Positions 17,937-28,930 of a stretch of DNA of 64,000 bases are shown piece after piece (positions within the stretch are counted from its first letter, which is position 1; every line of letters starts with the position of its first letter). The position numbers and the translations under genes are program-made. Source of the DNA: Paraburkholderia sp. (lineage in GTDB: Bacteria > Pseudomonadota > Gammaproteobacteria > Burkholderiales > Burkholderiaceae); NCBI RefSeq assembly GCF_026225065.1, contig NZ_JAMFSB010000289.1, forward strand, positions 1 through 64,000, written 5' to 3'. Below the pieces are notes generated by a model. That model did no database searches. It saw only the letters and a program-made list of their open reading frames with translations, and was not told the origin of the DNA.

Positions 17937-17975
17937 CCCGTAAAGGGCAGCTCAACCACTGCTGCCCTTTACGGG
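17937..17975. repeat. Second inverted repeat downstream of clpB
   Basis: Perfect 15-base arms cccgtaaagggcagc and gctgccctttacggg flank a nine-base loop. There is no T tract on either side, so it is less likely to be an intrinsic terminator on its own. It lies about 75 bases beyond the clpB stop and could stabilise that mRNA's 3' end or back up the neighbouring terminator. Confidence 0.75.
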
Positions 17976-18048
17976 CGTGTCAGACATACCACGGCCGCCG
18001 CCGGCTTCACACGCGCCATAGATGCAACGCGTATGACCCAAAGCCGCC

Positions 18049-20646
<2,598 letters not shown>

Positions 20647-20676
20647 CAAGAGACCTCCAATTTTCGAATATCACCA

Positions 20677-20704
20677 AAATGAGGCGTTTTCTGCGGGTTT
20701 CAAG
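20677..20704 (-). promoter_or_regulatory. Sigma-32 (RpoH) heat-shock promoter of clpB
   Basis: Read on the minus strand: CTTGAAA (-35, 20698-20704), 13-base spacer, CCTCATTT (-10, 20677-20684). This matches the enterobacterial RpoH consensus CTTGAAA-N13..17-CCCCATnT at all but one defined position. It lies 30 bases before the clpB start codon. Confidence 0.85.
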
Positions 20705-20765
20705 CGCTTTTTTGCACTCGGCAGCAAGTATTTAACAATTGAGACGAACAACCGCTCTGGTCTGC

Positions 20766-21266
20766 TCAATCGGCCGGTGCGATCCCGCCGTCGCCGGGGG
20801 CCGCCAACGCGATCGGGATGATCGGCCTCATACCGAGCAACGCACCCAAGGGTCCCGCAGGCTCGGCCAGTTCACCAATCGTATGGCTATCCAGTTCGGA
20901 TAGAAAGGCGTGACGCGCCACCTCGAGCACGCCCTTCAGCCGGCATTGAGACTCGATCACGCAATGCCGGTGGCTCCCCTTCTCATCGGAGAAGCAGCCG
21001 ACCAGCGCAAAATCGCTCTCGGTCGCCCGCACCAGTTCGCCGACCGTCACCGAGCCCGAATGCTCGAAAAGCCGCAAGCCGCCGTTGCGTCCGCGCACGG
21101 TCTCGACCCAACCGAGTTCGCCGAGTCGCTGGACCACCTTCATCAAATGGTTTTTCGAAATGCCGTAGGCATCCGAGATATCCTGGATGGTCGCCAATCC
21201 TTCGCGGCGCACCGCGAGATACAGCATGACGCGTAGCGAGTAGTCCGTGTAGTCGGTCAGTCTCAT
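20766..21266 (-). CDS. nsrR: Rrf2 family transcriptional regulator, NsrR-like
   Basis: A 166-residue winged-helix regulator: MRLTDYTDYSLRVMLYLAVR..ISDAYGISKNHLMKVVQRLGELGWVETVRGRNGG is diagnostic of NsrR-type Rrf2 proteins, which sense nitric oxide through an Fe-S cluster. Three cysteines are present at 91, 102 and 108, giving C-x10-C-x5-C; E. coli NsrR has C-x4-C-x5-C, so the first spacing is longer, as in some betaproteobacterial members. The C-terminal extension beyond the third Cys (about 58 residues) is longer than in E. coli. It is divergent from a globin gene with an NsrR-type palindrome between them, which supports a role in nitrosative stress. Confidence 0.85.
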   Translation of the reverse strand: MRLTDYTDYSLRVMLYLAVRREGLATIQDISDAYGISKNHLMKVVQRLGELGWVETVRGRNGGLRLFEHSGSVTVGELVRATESDFALVGCFSDEKGSHRHCVIESQCRLKGVLEVARHAFLSELDSHTIGELAEPAGPLGALLGMRPIIPIALAAPGDGGIAPAD

Positions 21267-21352
21267 AAGGGCGAGGGCAAGGTCACGATGAGCGACGAGC
21301 GCGATCCACTGAAAAAACCGTGTCGACGCAAGGGTTGCCGGTCCCGACGTCT

Positions 21353-21387
21353 CGCAATAACATGCGGGGGCTGCGCATGTTATTGCG
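21353..21387. promoter_or_regulatory. NsrR-type palindromic operator
   Basis: Perfect 14-base arms cgcaataacatgcg and cgcatgttattgcg around a seven-base centre. The core AACATGC-N9-GCATGTT matches the outer parts of the known NsrR box (AAnATGC..GCATnTT). It lies between the divergent nsrR-like and globin genes, so it could control both. Confidence 0.75.
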
Positions 21388-21518
21388 CCGGTGGCCGGTA
21401 AAACTGTGTCATTCTGAATGGTATCGTTTGCGGCTAGCGTTGTTTTTCTGATTAATGCGATGACGCGGGAGGATTTCGCGCCTTACTCATTGCATCGTGG
21501 TTTTTCCGTGGTCACTGC

Positions 21519-22073
21519 ATGAACCCAATCTTAGACGCCGCGTCCGCCGCGCCGCGCCACGCCGAACCCACTGACGCCAATATCCGCGAGCTCGTCTACG
21601 CGTTTTATGACAGGGTACGCGCGGACCCGCTGCTCGGCCCGGTTTTCGAGCAGAAACTGGCGGGACGCTGGGATGAGCATTTGCCGAAGATGTGCACCTT
21701 CTGGGCCAGCCTCGTGCTTGGCGCGAAGCAGTACCGCGGCAATGTGCAACAGGCGCACCAGCCGCTGCCTGGCATCGAGCCACGGCATTTCAGCCACTGG
21801 CTCTATCTGTTTCTCGACACAGTAGAGTCGCGCTACGAACCCGCTGCTGCCATCCGCTTCATGGAACCCGCGTTGCGGATCGCGCAGAGCCTGCAATTGA
21901 GCCGTTTCGGATGGGACTACACGATTCCTGCCGAGCAACAGGCGTTGCTAGAGCGGGTTGCCCCGCGCAGGCGCGAGGGCAAAGAGCACGCGGATGCTGC
22001 GGTAACGCCACAGACAAGCGCGCGTAGCGAGCCGTTTCCGGCGAAGATCATCGGGCGCTCGAGCGGCGACTGA
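21519..22073 (+). CDS. Group III truncated haemoglobin
   Basis: A 184-residue haem protein with features of group III truncated globins: IRELVYAFYDRVRADPLLGPVFEQKL, MCTFWASLVLGAKQYRG, QAHQPLPGIEPRHFSHWLYLFLDTV (containing the proximal His region), and FGWDYTIP. Such globins are found in bacteria exposed to nitric oxide and are proposed to detoxify it or relay O2. The core ends near residue 155; the remaining hydrophilic tail is poorly conserved in nature and ends inside the first copy of a direct repeat. Position next to nsrR and its operator supports NO-responsive expression. Confidence 0.88.
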   Translation: MNPILDAASAAPRHAEPTDANIRELVYAFYDRVRADPLLGPVFEQKLAGRWDEHLPKMCTFWASLVLGAKQYRGNVQQAHQPLPGIEPRHFSHWLYLFLDTVESRYEPAAAIRFMEPALRIAQSLQLSRFGWDYTIPAEQQALLERVAPRRREGKEHADAAVTPQTSARSEPFPAKIIGRSSGD

Positions 22074-22122
22074 AGACTGAATCCAGCGAAGATCATCGGC
22101 GCTAGAGCGGCGACTGAAGACT
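22041..22122. repeat. Imperfect direct repeat at the globin 3' end
   Basis: A roughly 38-base unit (gcgaagatcatcgg.. ..agcggcgactgaagact) occurs at 22041-22079 and again at 22086-22122 with only small differences. The first copy contains the globin stop codon (22071-22073), so a local tandem duplication probably happened there. Confidence 0.85.
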
Positions 22123-22182
22123 AGAGAGAACCGGCACCAGGCCCGAAAGCGAGCGACGCCAGCGGACGCGCCGCGAGACGCG

Positions 22183-22659
22183 TCATTCGGACTTCGTATT
22201 AACCGGGCCGCGGCCCCAGCGCGCAAGTGCGGCGTCATCGGTCACACGGGCGTCGACCCAGCGCTCGCCCTGATCGGTCTTTTCCTTCTTCCAGAAAGGC
22301 GCCTCGGTCTTCAGATAGTCCATCACAAATTCGCAAGACGCGAATGCATCGCCGCGATGCGCCGCGGTGGTCGCCACCAGCACGATCTGGTCGAGCGGAA
22401 CCAGCTTGCCCACCCGGTGGACGATCAGCACCTCGATACCCGGCCAGCGCCCGCGCGCCGCCTCGACGATCGCCGCCAGCGACTTTTCCGTCATGCCTGG
22501 ATAGTGCTCGAGCTCCATCGTTTCGACCGCGCTGCCGTCGTTCAGATCGCGCACTGTTCCGACGAAGCAGGCCACCGCGCCGATCTTCGGATTTTGCGCG
22601 CGCAAGGCGGCCACCTCGGTGCTGAGGTCGAAGTCTTCTGTCTGGACGCGAACCGTCAT
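22183..22659 (-). CDS. moaE: Molybdopterin synthase catalytic subunit MoaE
   Basis: A 158-residue subunit that, with MoaD, inserts sulfur into precursor Z (cPMP) to make molybdopterin. Recognised from GAVACFVGTVRDLNDG, LEHYPGMTEKSL, RVGKLVPLDQIVLV, AAHRGDAFASCEFVMDYLKTEAPFWKKE (active-site lysines in the last segment). It lies 10 bases after moaD on the minus strand, in the order moeA-moaD-moaE, so all three are likely one transcript. Confidence 0.96.
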   Translation of the reverse strand: MTVRVQTEDFDLSTEVAALRAQNPKIGAVACFVGTVRDLNDGSAVETMELEHYPGMTEKSLAAIVEAARGRWPGIEVLIVHRVGKLVPLDQIVLVATTAAHRGDAFASCEFVMDYLKTEAPFWKKEKTDQGERWVDARVTDDAALARWGRGPVNTKSE

Positions 22660-22669
22660 CGCCTCTCCC

Positions 22670-22927
22670 TCAGCCGCCCGTCACGGGCGGAAAGAACGCT
22701 ACCTCGCAGCCCTCGGTAATCCGGGTGCCGGCGTCGGTCATCACGTGGTTGCAGGCCATGCGCAACGCGCGGCCCTCGGCGAGCGTGTCCGCCCAGATGC
22801 CACCGCGCACGCGCAACCACGCCCGCACGTCGCCTACCGTGGCAATGCCGTCGGGCACATCCACCGATTCGTCGGCGGTACCGAGCGCTTCGCGCACGCT
22901 GGCAAAATATTTCAGATCGATCTTCAT
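22670..22927 (-). CDS. moaD: Molybdopterin synthase sulfur carrier subunit MoaD
   Basis: An 85-residue ubiquitin-like protein (MKIDLKYFASVREALG) ending in VTGG. The terminal Gly-Gly is the residue pair that is adenylated and thiocarboxylated by MoeB before sulfur transfer in MoaE. The size and fold pattern are typical. It sits between moeA and moaE. The GG end shows it is intact. Confidence 0.95.
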   Translation of the reverse strand: MKIDLKYFASVREALGTADESVDVPDGIATVGDVRAWLRVRGGIWADTLAEGRALRMACNHVMTDAGTRITEGCEVAFFPPVTGG

Positions 22928-22954
22928 CGGGGTCGCCGCCGGCCGGTGCCGGCG

Positions 22955-24205
22955 TCAGTTCAACAGTTCGGAAAAAGGAATGAAGTGCACGGTCTCGCCG
23001 GCGCTGATGACGTGATTGGGCGGATTGTCGATCAGGCCGTCGCCCCACACCGTGGAAGTCAGCACCGCCGAACTCTGGTTCGGGAACAGATCGAGGCCGC
23101 CCGCGGGGTTGATCCGCGCGCGCAGAAATTCGTTGCGCCGGTCGGCTTTGGACTGTGTAAAGTCGGCGCGCAGCGAAAGCGCCCGCGGCGTCACGACGCG
23201 CACGCCGGACAGACGCAGTACGAACGGCCGCACGAACAGCAGGAAGGTGACGAACGTCGATACTGGGTTGCCGGGCAAGCCGATGAAGAACGTCTCGCCC
23301 TGCACTCGCCGCACCGCGCCGAACGCCAACGGCTTGCCGGGCTTCATGGCGATCTGCCACATCGAGAGCCGCCCTTCCGCCTCGACAGCGGGCTTCACGT
23401 GGTCTTCCTCGCCGACAGAGACCCCGCCGCTGGTCAGAATCAGGTCGTGCCCCTGGGCCGCTTCGCGCAGGGTTGCCCGAGTCGCATCGAGCTGGTCGGG
23501 CACGATGCCGTAGTCGGTCACTTCGCAGCCGAGCTTTTCGAGCAGCCCGCGCAGCGTGTAGCGATTCGAGTTATAGATGGCGCCAGGTTTGAGCGGCTCG
23601 CCAGGCATGGTCAGTTCGTCGCCGGTGAAGAACACCGCGACCTTGACGCGTCGCATCACGGAAAGCTCCGCACAGCCGACCGATGCGGCCAGTCCCAAGG
23701 CCTGCGGGGTCAGACGCGTACCGGCTGGCAGGATCACCGAACCGCTGCGGATGTCCGCACCCTGCGCCGTGATCCATTCGCCCACCTTCGGCAGATGGAG
23801 GATCGTCACCGTGTCGCCCGCAGCTTCGGTCTGCTCCTGGATGACGATCGCATCGGCACCGGGCGGCACCGTTGCGCCGGTGAAAATGCGCGCCGCCGTG
23901 CCGGCCGCAAGCGGCTGCGGCGAGTGACCCGCCGGAATGCGCTGCGAGACCGGCAGACGGCGCTCGCCCTGGGTCAGATCGGCGATGCGCACCGCGTAAC
24001 CGTCCATCGCGCTGGTGTTCATCGGCGGCACGTCGAGTGGCGAAACCACGTCGGCGGCGAGCACGCGGTTTAGCGCATCGAACGTCGGCAGCGTTTCTGC
24101 GCCGGCAACGGCGCTAGCGGCGCCCAGCAGCGTCGCGAGGGCGTCGGAGGTGGACAGCATCGGGGCGCGAGGCGCGGAGAACGTGGGAGAGGTGGGCGTG
24201 GACAT
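22955..24205 (-). CDS. moeA: Molybdopterin molybdenumtransferase MoeA
   Basis: A 416-residue enzyme that inserts molybdate into adenylylated molybdopterin. Family motifs: PPMNTSAMDGYAVR, RIFTGATVPPGADAIVIQE, GDELTMPG, GIVPDQLDATRATLREAAQGHDLILTSGGVSVGEEDHVKPAVE (MoCF_biosynth domain), KPGKPLAFG, FIGLPGNPVSTFVTF. The track's ORF opens at 24376, but residues before MSTPTSPTFS run into the thrC 3' region and a G-rich tract; the ATG at 24205 gives the normal length. moaD begins 27 bases downstream. An intergenic G-rich element separates it from thrC. Confidence 0.95.
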   Translation of the reverse strand: MSTPTSPTFSAPRAPMLSTSDALATLLGAASAVAGAETLPTFDALNRVLAADVVSPLDVPPMNTSAMDGYAVRIADLTQGERRLPVSQRIPAGHSPQPLAAGTAARIFTGATVPPGADAIVIQEQTEAAGDTVTILHLPKVGEWITAQGADIRSGSVILPAGTRLTPQALGLAASVGCAELSVMRRVKVAVFFTGDELTMPGEPLKPGAIYNSNRYTLRGLLEKLGCEVTDYGIVPDQLDATRATLREAAQGHDLILTSGGVSVGEEDHVKPAVEAEGRLSMWQIAMKPGKPLAFGAVRRVQGETFFIGLPGNPVSTFVTFLLFVRPFVLRLSGVRVVTPRALSLRADFTQSKADRRNEFLRARINPAGGLDLFPNQSSAVLTSTVWGDGLIDNPPNHVISAGETVHFIPFSELLN

Positions 24206-24312
24206 CGAGGGGAAGGCGCGCAGAACCGAAAGGAATATTGTAGCGGTCTGCGGGAACCGACGGGGAGACAACAGTGCGTCATAACATGGCGCACTGCAGG
24301 TGGGCCGCGTGG

Positions 24313-24350
24313 CCCCAAAGCACCCCACAAGCCCCACCCCAAAGCGCCCC
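24313..24350 (-). other. Putative G-quadruplex-forming tract directly after thrC
   Basis: On the minus (RNA-like) strand there are five GGGG runs separated by loops of 6, 1, 5 and 6 bases within 38 bases. The first run touches the thrC stop codon. This meets the usual G4-forming criterion for DNA and RNA. It lies in the 5' flank of moeA as well. Confidence 0.75.
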
Positions 24351-25802
24351 TCAGACGCCCGTATGCGCGACCACAAAGTCCTTCACGCGCTGCACATCCG
24401 CCGGCAGCACTTCAAAACGCTGCGGCAGCGATTCGAGCCCCGAAAATGCCGCCGGCCGCTCCGGCTCGCGCAGCAGCGCTTCGCGGATCGTCTCGCCGAA
24501 CTTGATCGGTTGTGCCGTCTCCAGCACGATCATCGGGATGCCCGGCTGCAGATGCTCGCGCGCCACCTTCAGGCCATCGGCCGTATGGGTGTCGATCATC
24601 GTGTCGTAGCGTTCGAACACATCGCGGATCGCCTCCACGCGGTCCGCATGGCTGCTGCGGCCCGACACGAAGCCGAACTCCTGCACCCGCGCGAAATCGC
24701 CGCTCGCCGCCAGATCGAAACCGCCCTTCTCTTCGACGTCACGGAAGAGTTGCAGCACGCGCGCCGGATCGCGCCCCAGCAGGTCGAACACGAAGCGCTC
24801 GAAATTCGACGCCTTCGAGATGTCCATACTCGGGCTGCTGGTGTGATACGTTTCGGCCGCCTTGCGCACGCGGTAGATGCCGGTACGGAAGAACTCGTCG
24901 AGGACGTCGTTCTCGTTGGTCGCGACCACCAGCTTCTCAATGGGCAAGCCCATCATCCGCGCGATATGGCCAGCGCAGACGTTGCCGAAATTGCCCGACG
25001 GCACAGTGAACGAAACCCGCTCGTCGTTCGACTTCGTCGCGGCGAAATAGCCCTTGAAGTAGTACACGACCTGAGCCACCACACGCGCCCAGTTGATCGA
25101 ATTGACCGTGCCGATCTTGTACTTCGCCTTGAACGCGTGATCGTTCGAGACGGCCTTGACGATGTCCTGGCAGTCGTCGAAATTGCCTTCCACGGCGAGG
25201 TTGAAAATGTTCGGGTCCTGCAGGCTGTACATCTGCGCCGTCTGGAACGCGCTCATCTTCTGATGCGGCGACAACATGAAGACGCGGATGCCCTTCTTGC
25301 CGCGCATCGCGTATTCCGCGGCGCTGCCGGTGTCACCGGAAGTGGCGCCGAGGATGTTCAGCGTCTCGCCATGCTTTTCCAGCGCGTATTCGAACAGGTT
25401 TCCGATCAACTGCATCGCCATGTCCTTGAACGCCAGCGTCGGACCGTTGGAGAGCTCCAGCAGCGACAGCGGCGCGCCGTTCTCGACGCCCAGCGTTTTC
25501 AGCGGCGTGATCTGTGCAGCGCCTTCATCGTCGCGCACATTGCAGTACGTCGCGGCCGTGTAAGTACGGCGCGTGAGCGTGCGTAGATCGTCAGCGGGAA
25601 TGTCGTCGCTGAATTTCGACAGGATCTCGAACGCGAGATCCGCATACGGCAGCGATCGCCAGCGAGCGAGTTCATCGGCCGAGACCCGCGGATATTCCGC
25701 AGGCAAGTACAGGCCGCCATCCTTGGCAAGACCGCCCAGCAGGATCTCGGAAAACGTGTGGCGCTCGCCGGCTCCGGCGCCGCGCGTGGAAAGGTAGTTC
25801 AT
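24351..25802 (-). CDS. thrC: Threonine synthase
   Basis: A 483-residue PLP enzyme that turns O-phosphohomoserine into threonine. It starts MNYLSTRG and carries the PLP-lysine region GPTLAFKDMAMQLIGN and the phosphate-binding loop GATSGDTGSAAEYAMRGK, followed by PSGNFGNVCAGHIARMMGLP. The length matches the long thrC form common in proteobacteria. It begins 13 bases after the end of hom, its pathway predecessor, so the two are co-transcribed. Because hom carries a premature stop codon, polarity could lower thrC expression. Confidence 0.97.
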   Translation of the reverse strand: MNYLSTRGAGAGERHTFSEILLGGLAKDGGLYLPAEYPRVSADELARWRSLPYADLAFEILSKFSDDIPADDLRTLTRRTYTAATYCNVRDDEGAAQITPLKTLGVENGAPLSLLELSNGPTLAFKDMAMQLIGNLFEYALEKHGETLNILGATSGDTGSAAEYAMRGKKGIRVFMLSPHQKMSAFQTAQMYSLQDPNIFNLAVEGNFDDCQDIVKAVSNDHAFKAKYKIGTVNSINWARVVAQVVYYFKGYFAATKSNDERVSFTVPSGNFGNVCAGHIARMMGLPIEKLVVATNENDVLDEFFRTGIYRVRKAAETYHTSSPSMDISKASNFERFVFDLLGRDPARVLQLFRDVEEKGGFDLAASGDFARVQEFGFVSGRSSHADRVEAIRDVFERYDTMIDTHTADGLKVAREHLQPGIPMIVLETAQPIKFGETIREALLREPERPAAFSGLESLPQRFEVLPADVQRVKDFVVAHTGV

Positions 25803-25815
25803 ATCAGTCTCTGGC

Positions 25816-27147
25816 CTAGTTCAGCGCTTCCATGCGCAGCTTGGTCACCCGCGACACAACGGTCGTCAGCGCCTCGATGTTCCTGATCGCCGCGTTGACG
25901 TGCTTTTCAACCGTTTCGTGCGTGATCAGGATGATGTCGGTCTCGCCCTTGCCGTTGGCGTCGACCTGCTCCGATTCCTTCTGCAGCAGCGCGTCGATCG
26001 AGATGCCCGTGTCCGCGAGGATGCGCGTGATATCGGCGAGCACGCCAGTCACGTCCGCCACCCGCAGACGCAGGTAATAGCTGCTCGTCACTTCGTCGAT
26101 CGGCAGGATCGGCGTGTTCGACAGGCTGTCCGGCTGGAACGCCAGGTGCGGCACGCGATGCTCCGGGTCCGCTGTATGCAGACGTGTCACGTCCACCAGA
26201 TCCGCGACCACGGCCGATGCCGTCGGTTCGGCGCCAGCGCCCTTACCGTAGTACAGCGTGGTGCCGACCGCGTCGCCATGCACGACCACCGCGTTCATCG
26301 CGCCTTCCACATTCGCCAGCAGGCGTTTCTCGGGAATCAGCGTCGGATGCACGCGCAGTTCGATGCCCTTATCGGTGCGGCGCGCGATGCCCAAGAGCTT
26401 GATACGGTAGCCCAGGCTTTCGGCATAGCCGATGTCCTCGCGGGTCAGCCTGGAGATGCCTTAGACGTAGGCCTTGTCGAACTGCATCGGGATGCCGAAG
26501 GCGATCGCGCTCATGATGGTGGCCTTGTGCGCGGCGTCGACGCCTTCGATGTCAAAGGTCGGATCGGTTTCGGCGTAGCCCAGTTCCTGCGCGGCCTTCA
26601 GCGCGGTCGCGAAGTCGAGCCCGCGGTCGCGCATCTCGGACAGGATGTAGTTCGTCGTGCCGTTGATGATGCCGGCGATGTACTGGATCCGGTTCGCCGT
26701 CAGCCCTTCGCGCAGCGCCTTGATGATCGGAATGCCGCCGGCCACGGCCGCTTCGAACGCCACCATCACGCCGTTGGCATGCGCAGCTTCGAAGATCTCG
26801 GTGCCGTGCACGGCGAGCAGCGCCTTGTTGGCCGTCACCACATGCTTGCGGTTGGCGATGGCGCGCAGCACCAGCTCGCGCGCAATGCCCGTGCCGCCGA
26901 TCATTTCCGCGACGATGTCGATGGACGGATCGTCGACCACTGCGGAGAAGTTATCGGTGATCTCAACCGTGCCAGCTTCGGTGCCGAGCGCCGCCGTGGC
27001 CTTGGCCGGATTGCGCACGGCAATGCGCGCAATCTCGATGCCCCGCCCGGCGCGTCGTTTGATTTCTTCCTGGTTGCGGCGCAGTACCGTGAAGGTGCCG
27101 CTGCCTACCGTGCCGAAGCCCAGCAGTCCAACTTTGATCGGTTCCAT
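25816..27147 (-). pseudogene. hom: Homoserine dehydrogenase (hom), interrupted by an in-frame TAA
   Basis: The gene spans 443 codons, the usual family length, but codon 229 is TAA (26461-26463). The track therefore shows two ORFs in one frame: 27147-26461 (MEPIKVGLLGFGTVGSGT.., NAD-binding GxGxxG, and the signature AETDPTFDIEGVDAAHKATIMSA) and a C-terminal part with the rest of the catalytic domain and an ACT domain (YYLRLRVADVTGVLADITRIL). Translation across the stop reads QFDKAYV*GISRLTREDIGY; homologues have Glu there (AYVEGISRL), so a single G-to-T change (GAA to TAA) explains it. The enzyme makes homoserine for Thr and Met. Either the strain lost function, has another copy, or this is a sequence error. 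Confidence 0.9.
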
Positions 27148-27233
27148 GCAGCGTGTGTTTTCGAGTAAGGATTAAGGGAAACGGTTGTCCGGGTCTGTTG
27201 CGCCGTGAAGTGCCGCGGTTCGTGGCCGGCGCG

Positions 27234-28472
27234 TTAAACCGTGTGACGTTTGCGGTAGCTGTCGAGGAAGCGGGCGATCCGGTTGATCGAATCCGCCAGG
27301 TCGTCGACATTCGGCAAAAACACGACACGGAAGTGGTCCGGGGTCTTCCAGTTGAAGCCCGTACCCTGCACGAGCAGCACCCGTTCGGCCAGCAGCAGCT
27401 CGAGGATGAACTGCTGGTCGTCTTCGATCGGATACATCTTCGGGTCGAGGCGCGGAAACATATACAGCGCCGCATCCGGCTTCACGCAGCTCACGCCGGG
27501 AATCGCCGTCAGCATGTCATACGCGAGTTGACGCTGTTTGTACAGACGGCCACTCGGCACGATCAGGTCGTTGATGCTCTGGTAGCCGCCAAGCGCGGTC
27601 TGGATCGCATACTGGCCGGGCACGTTCGGGCACAGGCGCATCGACGCGAGAATGCCGAGGCCCTCGAAATAATCTTTGGCATGACGGCGGTTGTCGCCGG
27701 CCAGACCCGAGATAAACATCCAGCCGGCGCGGTAGCCGCACGAACGATAGCTCTTCGAGAGGCTGTTGAAAGTCACCGTCAGCACGTCTTCGGAAAGCGC
27801 CGCCATCGACGTGTGCTGCTTGCCGTCATAGACGATCTTGTCGTAGACCTCGTCGGCAAAGATTACGAGACCGTGCTTGCGGGCAATCTCGATCAGACCG
27901 AGCAGCAGTTCGTCCGAGTACAGCGCGCCGGTCGGGTTGTTCGGGTTGATGACGACGAGCGCGCGCGTGTTGGGCGTAATCCTGGCGCGGATATCGTCCA
28001 GATCGGGCATCCAGCCGTTCGATTCGTCGCAGATGTAATGCACCGGCGTGCCGCCCGACAGGCTGACGCCCGCGGTCCACAACGGATAGTCGGGCGCTGG
28101 CAGCAGCACTTCGTCGCCGTCATTCAGCAGCCCCTGCATGGCCATCACGATCAGCTCCGACGCGCCGTTGCCGATGTAGATATCGTCCAGCTCGACGCCA
28201 TGCACGCCCTTTTGCTGGGTGTAATGCATGATCGCCTTGCGTGCGGCAAACACACCTTTCGAGTCGGAATAGCCTGACGAGCCCGGCAGATTCAGGATCA
28301 TGTCCTGGATTATTTCGTCGGGCGCATCGAAACCGAACGGCGCGAGATTGCCGATGTTCAGCTTGATGATGCGGTGGCCTTCTTCTTCGAGCCGTTTTGC
28401 ATGTTCGAGGACGGGCCCGCGGATGTCGTAGCAGACGTTCAACAGCTTGTTGGATTTAAGAATCGGTTTCAC
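27234..28472 (-). CDS. alaA: Alanine/pyruvate-type aminotransferase, AlaA family
   Basis: About 412 residues. The sequence tracks E. coli AlaA closely: LLNVCYDIRGPVLEHAKRLEEEGHRIIKLNIGNLAPFGFDAPDEII, NGASELIVMAMQGLLN, PNNPTGALYSDELL, the PLP-lysine segment TFNSLSKSYRSCGYRAGWM, and ALYMFPRLD. It is a fold-type I PLP enzyme that makes alanine from pyruvate and glutamate. The track starts at a TTG (28532); the GTG at 28472 (VKPILKSNKLL) matches the E. coli N-terminus MSPIEKSSKL, so it is chosen. It precedes hom and thrC on the same strand with an 86-base gap, a conserved arrangement in Burkholderiales. Confidence 0.93.
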   Translation of the reverse strand: MKPILKSNKLLNVCYDIRGPVLEHAKRLEEEGHRIIKLNIGNLAPFGFDAPDEIIQDMILNLPGSSGYSDSKGVFAARKAIMHYTQQKGVHGVELDDIYIGNGASELIVMAMQGLLNDGDEVLLPAPDYPLWTAGVSLSGGTPVHYICDESNGWMPDLDDIRARITPNTRALVVINPNNPTGALYSDELLLGLIEIARKHGLVIFADEVYDKIVYDGKQHTSMAALSEDVLTVTFNSLSKSYRSCGYRAGWMFISGLAGDNRRHAKDYFEGLGILASMRLCPNVPGQYAIQTALGGYQSINDLIVPSGRLYKQRQLAYDMLTAIPGVSCVKPDAALYMFPRLDPKMYPIEDDQQFILELLLAERVLLVQGTGFNWKTPDHFRVVFLPNVDDLADSINRIARFLDSYRKRHTV

Positions 28473-28930
28473 GGCGGGCACTTCATCCTGGGTAATTAAC
28501 GGGCCTCGCGGGCCTGTCGGGGTGGCCCGCAATACACGGGCTGTGGGCTATCGGGCGTCTGAATGCGAAGCGGCGATTCTTGCGCGCTCCCGCGGACTTG
28601 TCTGATTGGCGCCTGCGGCGGGTTGCGCCGGGTGCTTAGGGAACCATCGACACCCTCGAAGGATCACTCAGCGAACCTTAAGAGAGCGTCTGATAAGCTG
28701 TTTGACCAAGCCTGACCCGGCACGTCGACCGGGGTCCAGCAGCTGCTTCGGGCGCGGCTTATGGCGGCACGCGAAGCGGGGGGCGCCGCTGGGCGGCTAA
28801 AAAGTTATAATTTAGCGGATTTTGGCCGACTTCCGCAATGCACCAAGTGCATGCAGAAGCCCTTTCGGCCCCTTCGTGTCCATTGCGCGACGCTTTTTTG
28901 CCGCGGAACGAACGACTTCGGAAAACCAAT
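28473..28930. other. Intergenic region between divergent alaA and the Mth938-domain gene
   Basis: A 458-base spacer that must contain promoters for both directions. A TATAAT hexamer at 28806-28811 could be the -10 for the plus-strand gene, but no convincing -35 was seen. A short track ORF at 28606 has no family features. No RNA gene or terminator was recognised. The right end may be coding if the Mth938 gene starts at the ATG at 28838. Confidence 0.5.

Noticed and set aside
22619-24073. 484-codon plus-strand ORF across moaD and moeA
   Set aside because: Covers two well-identified minus-strand genes; product has no family features.
25816-26394. The C-terminal hom fragment as an independent ACT-domain gene
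   Set aside because: Same frame as the N-terminal part, starts only at a TTG inside a conserved domain, and the total length equals one normal hom gene.
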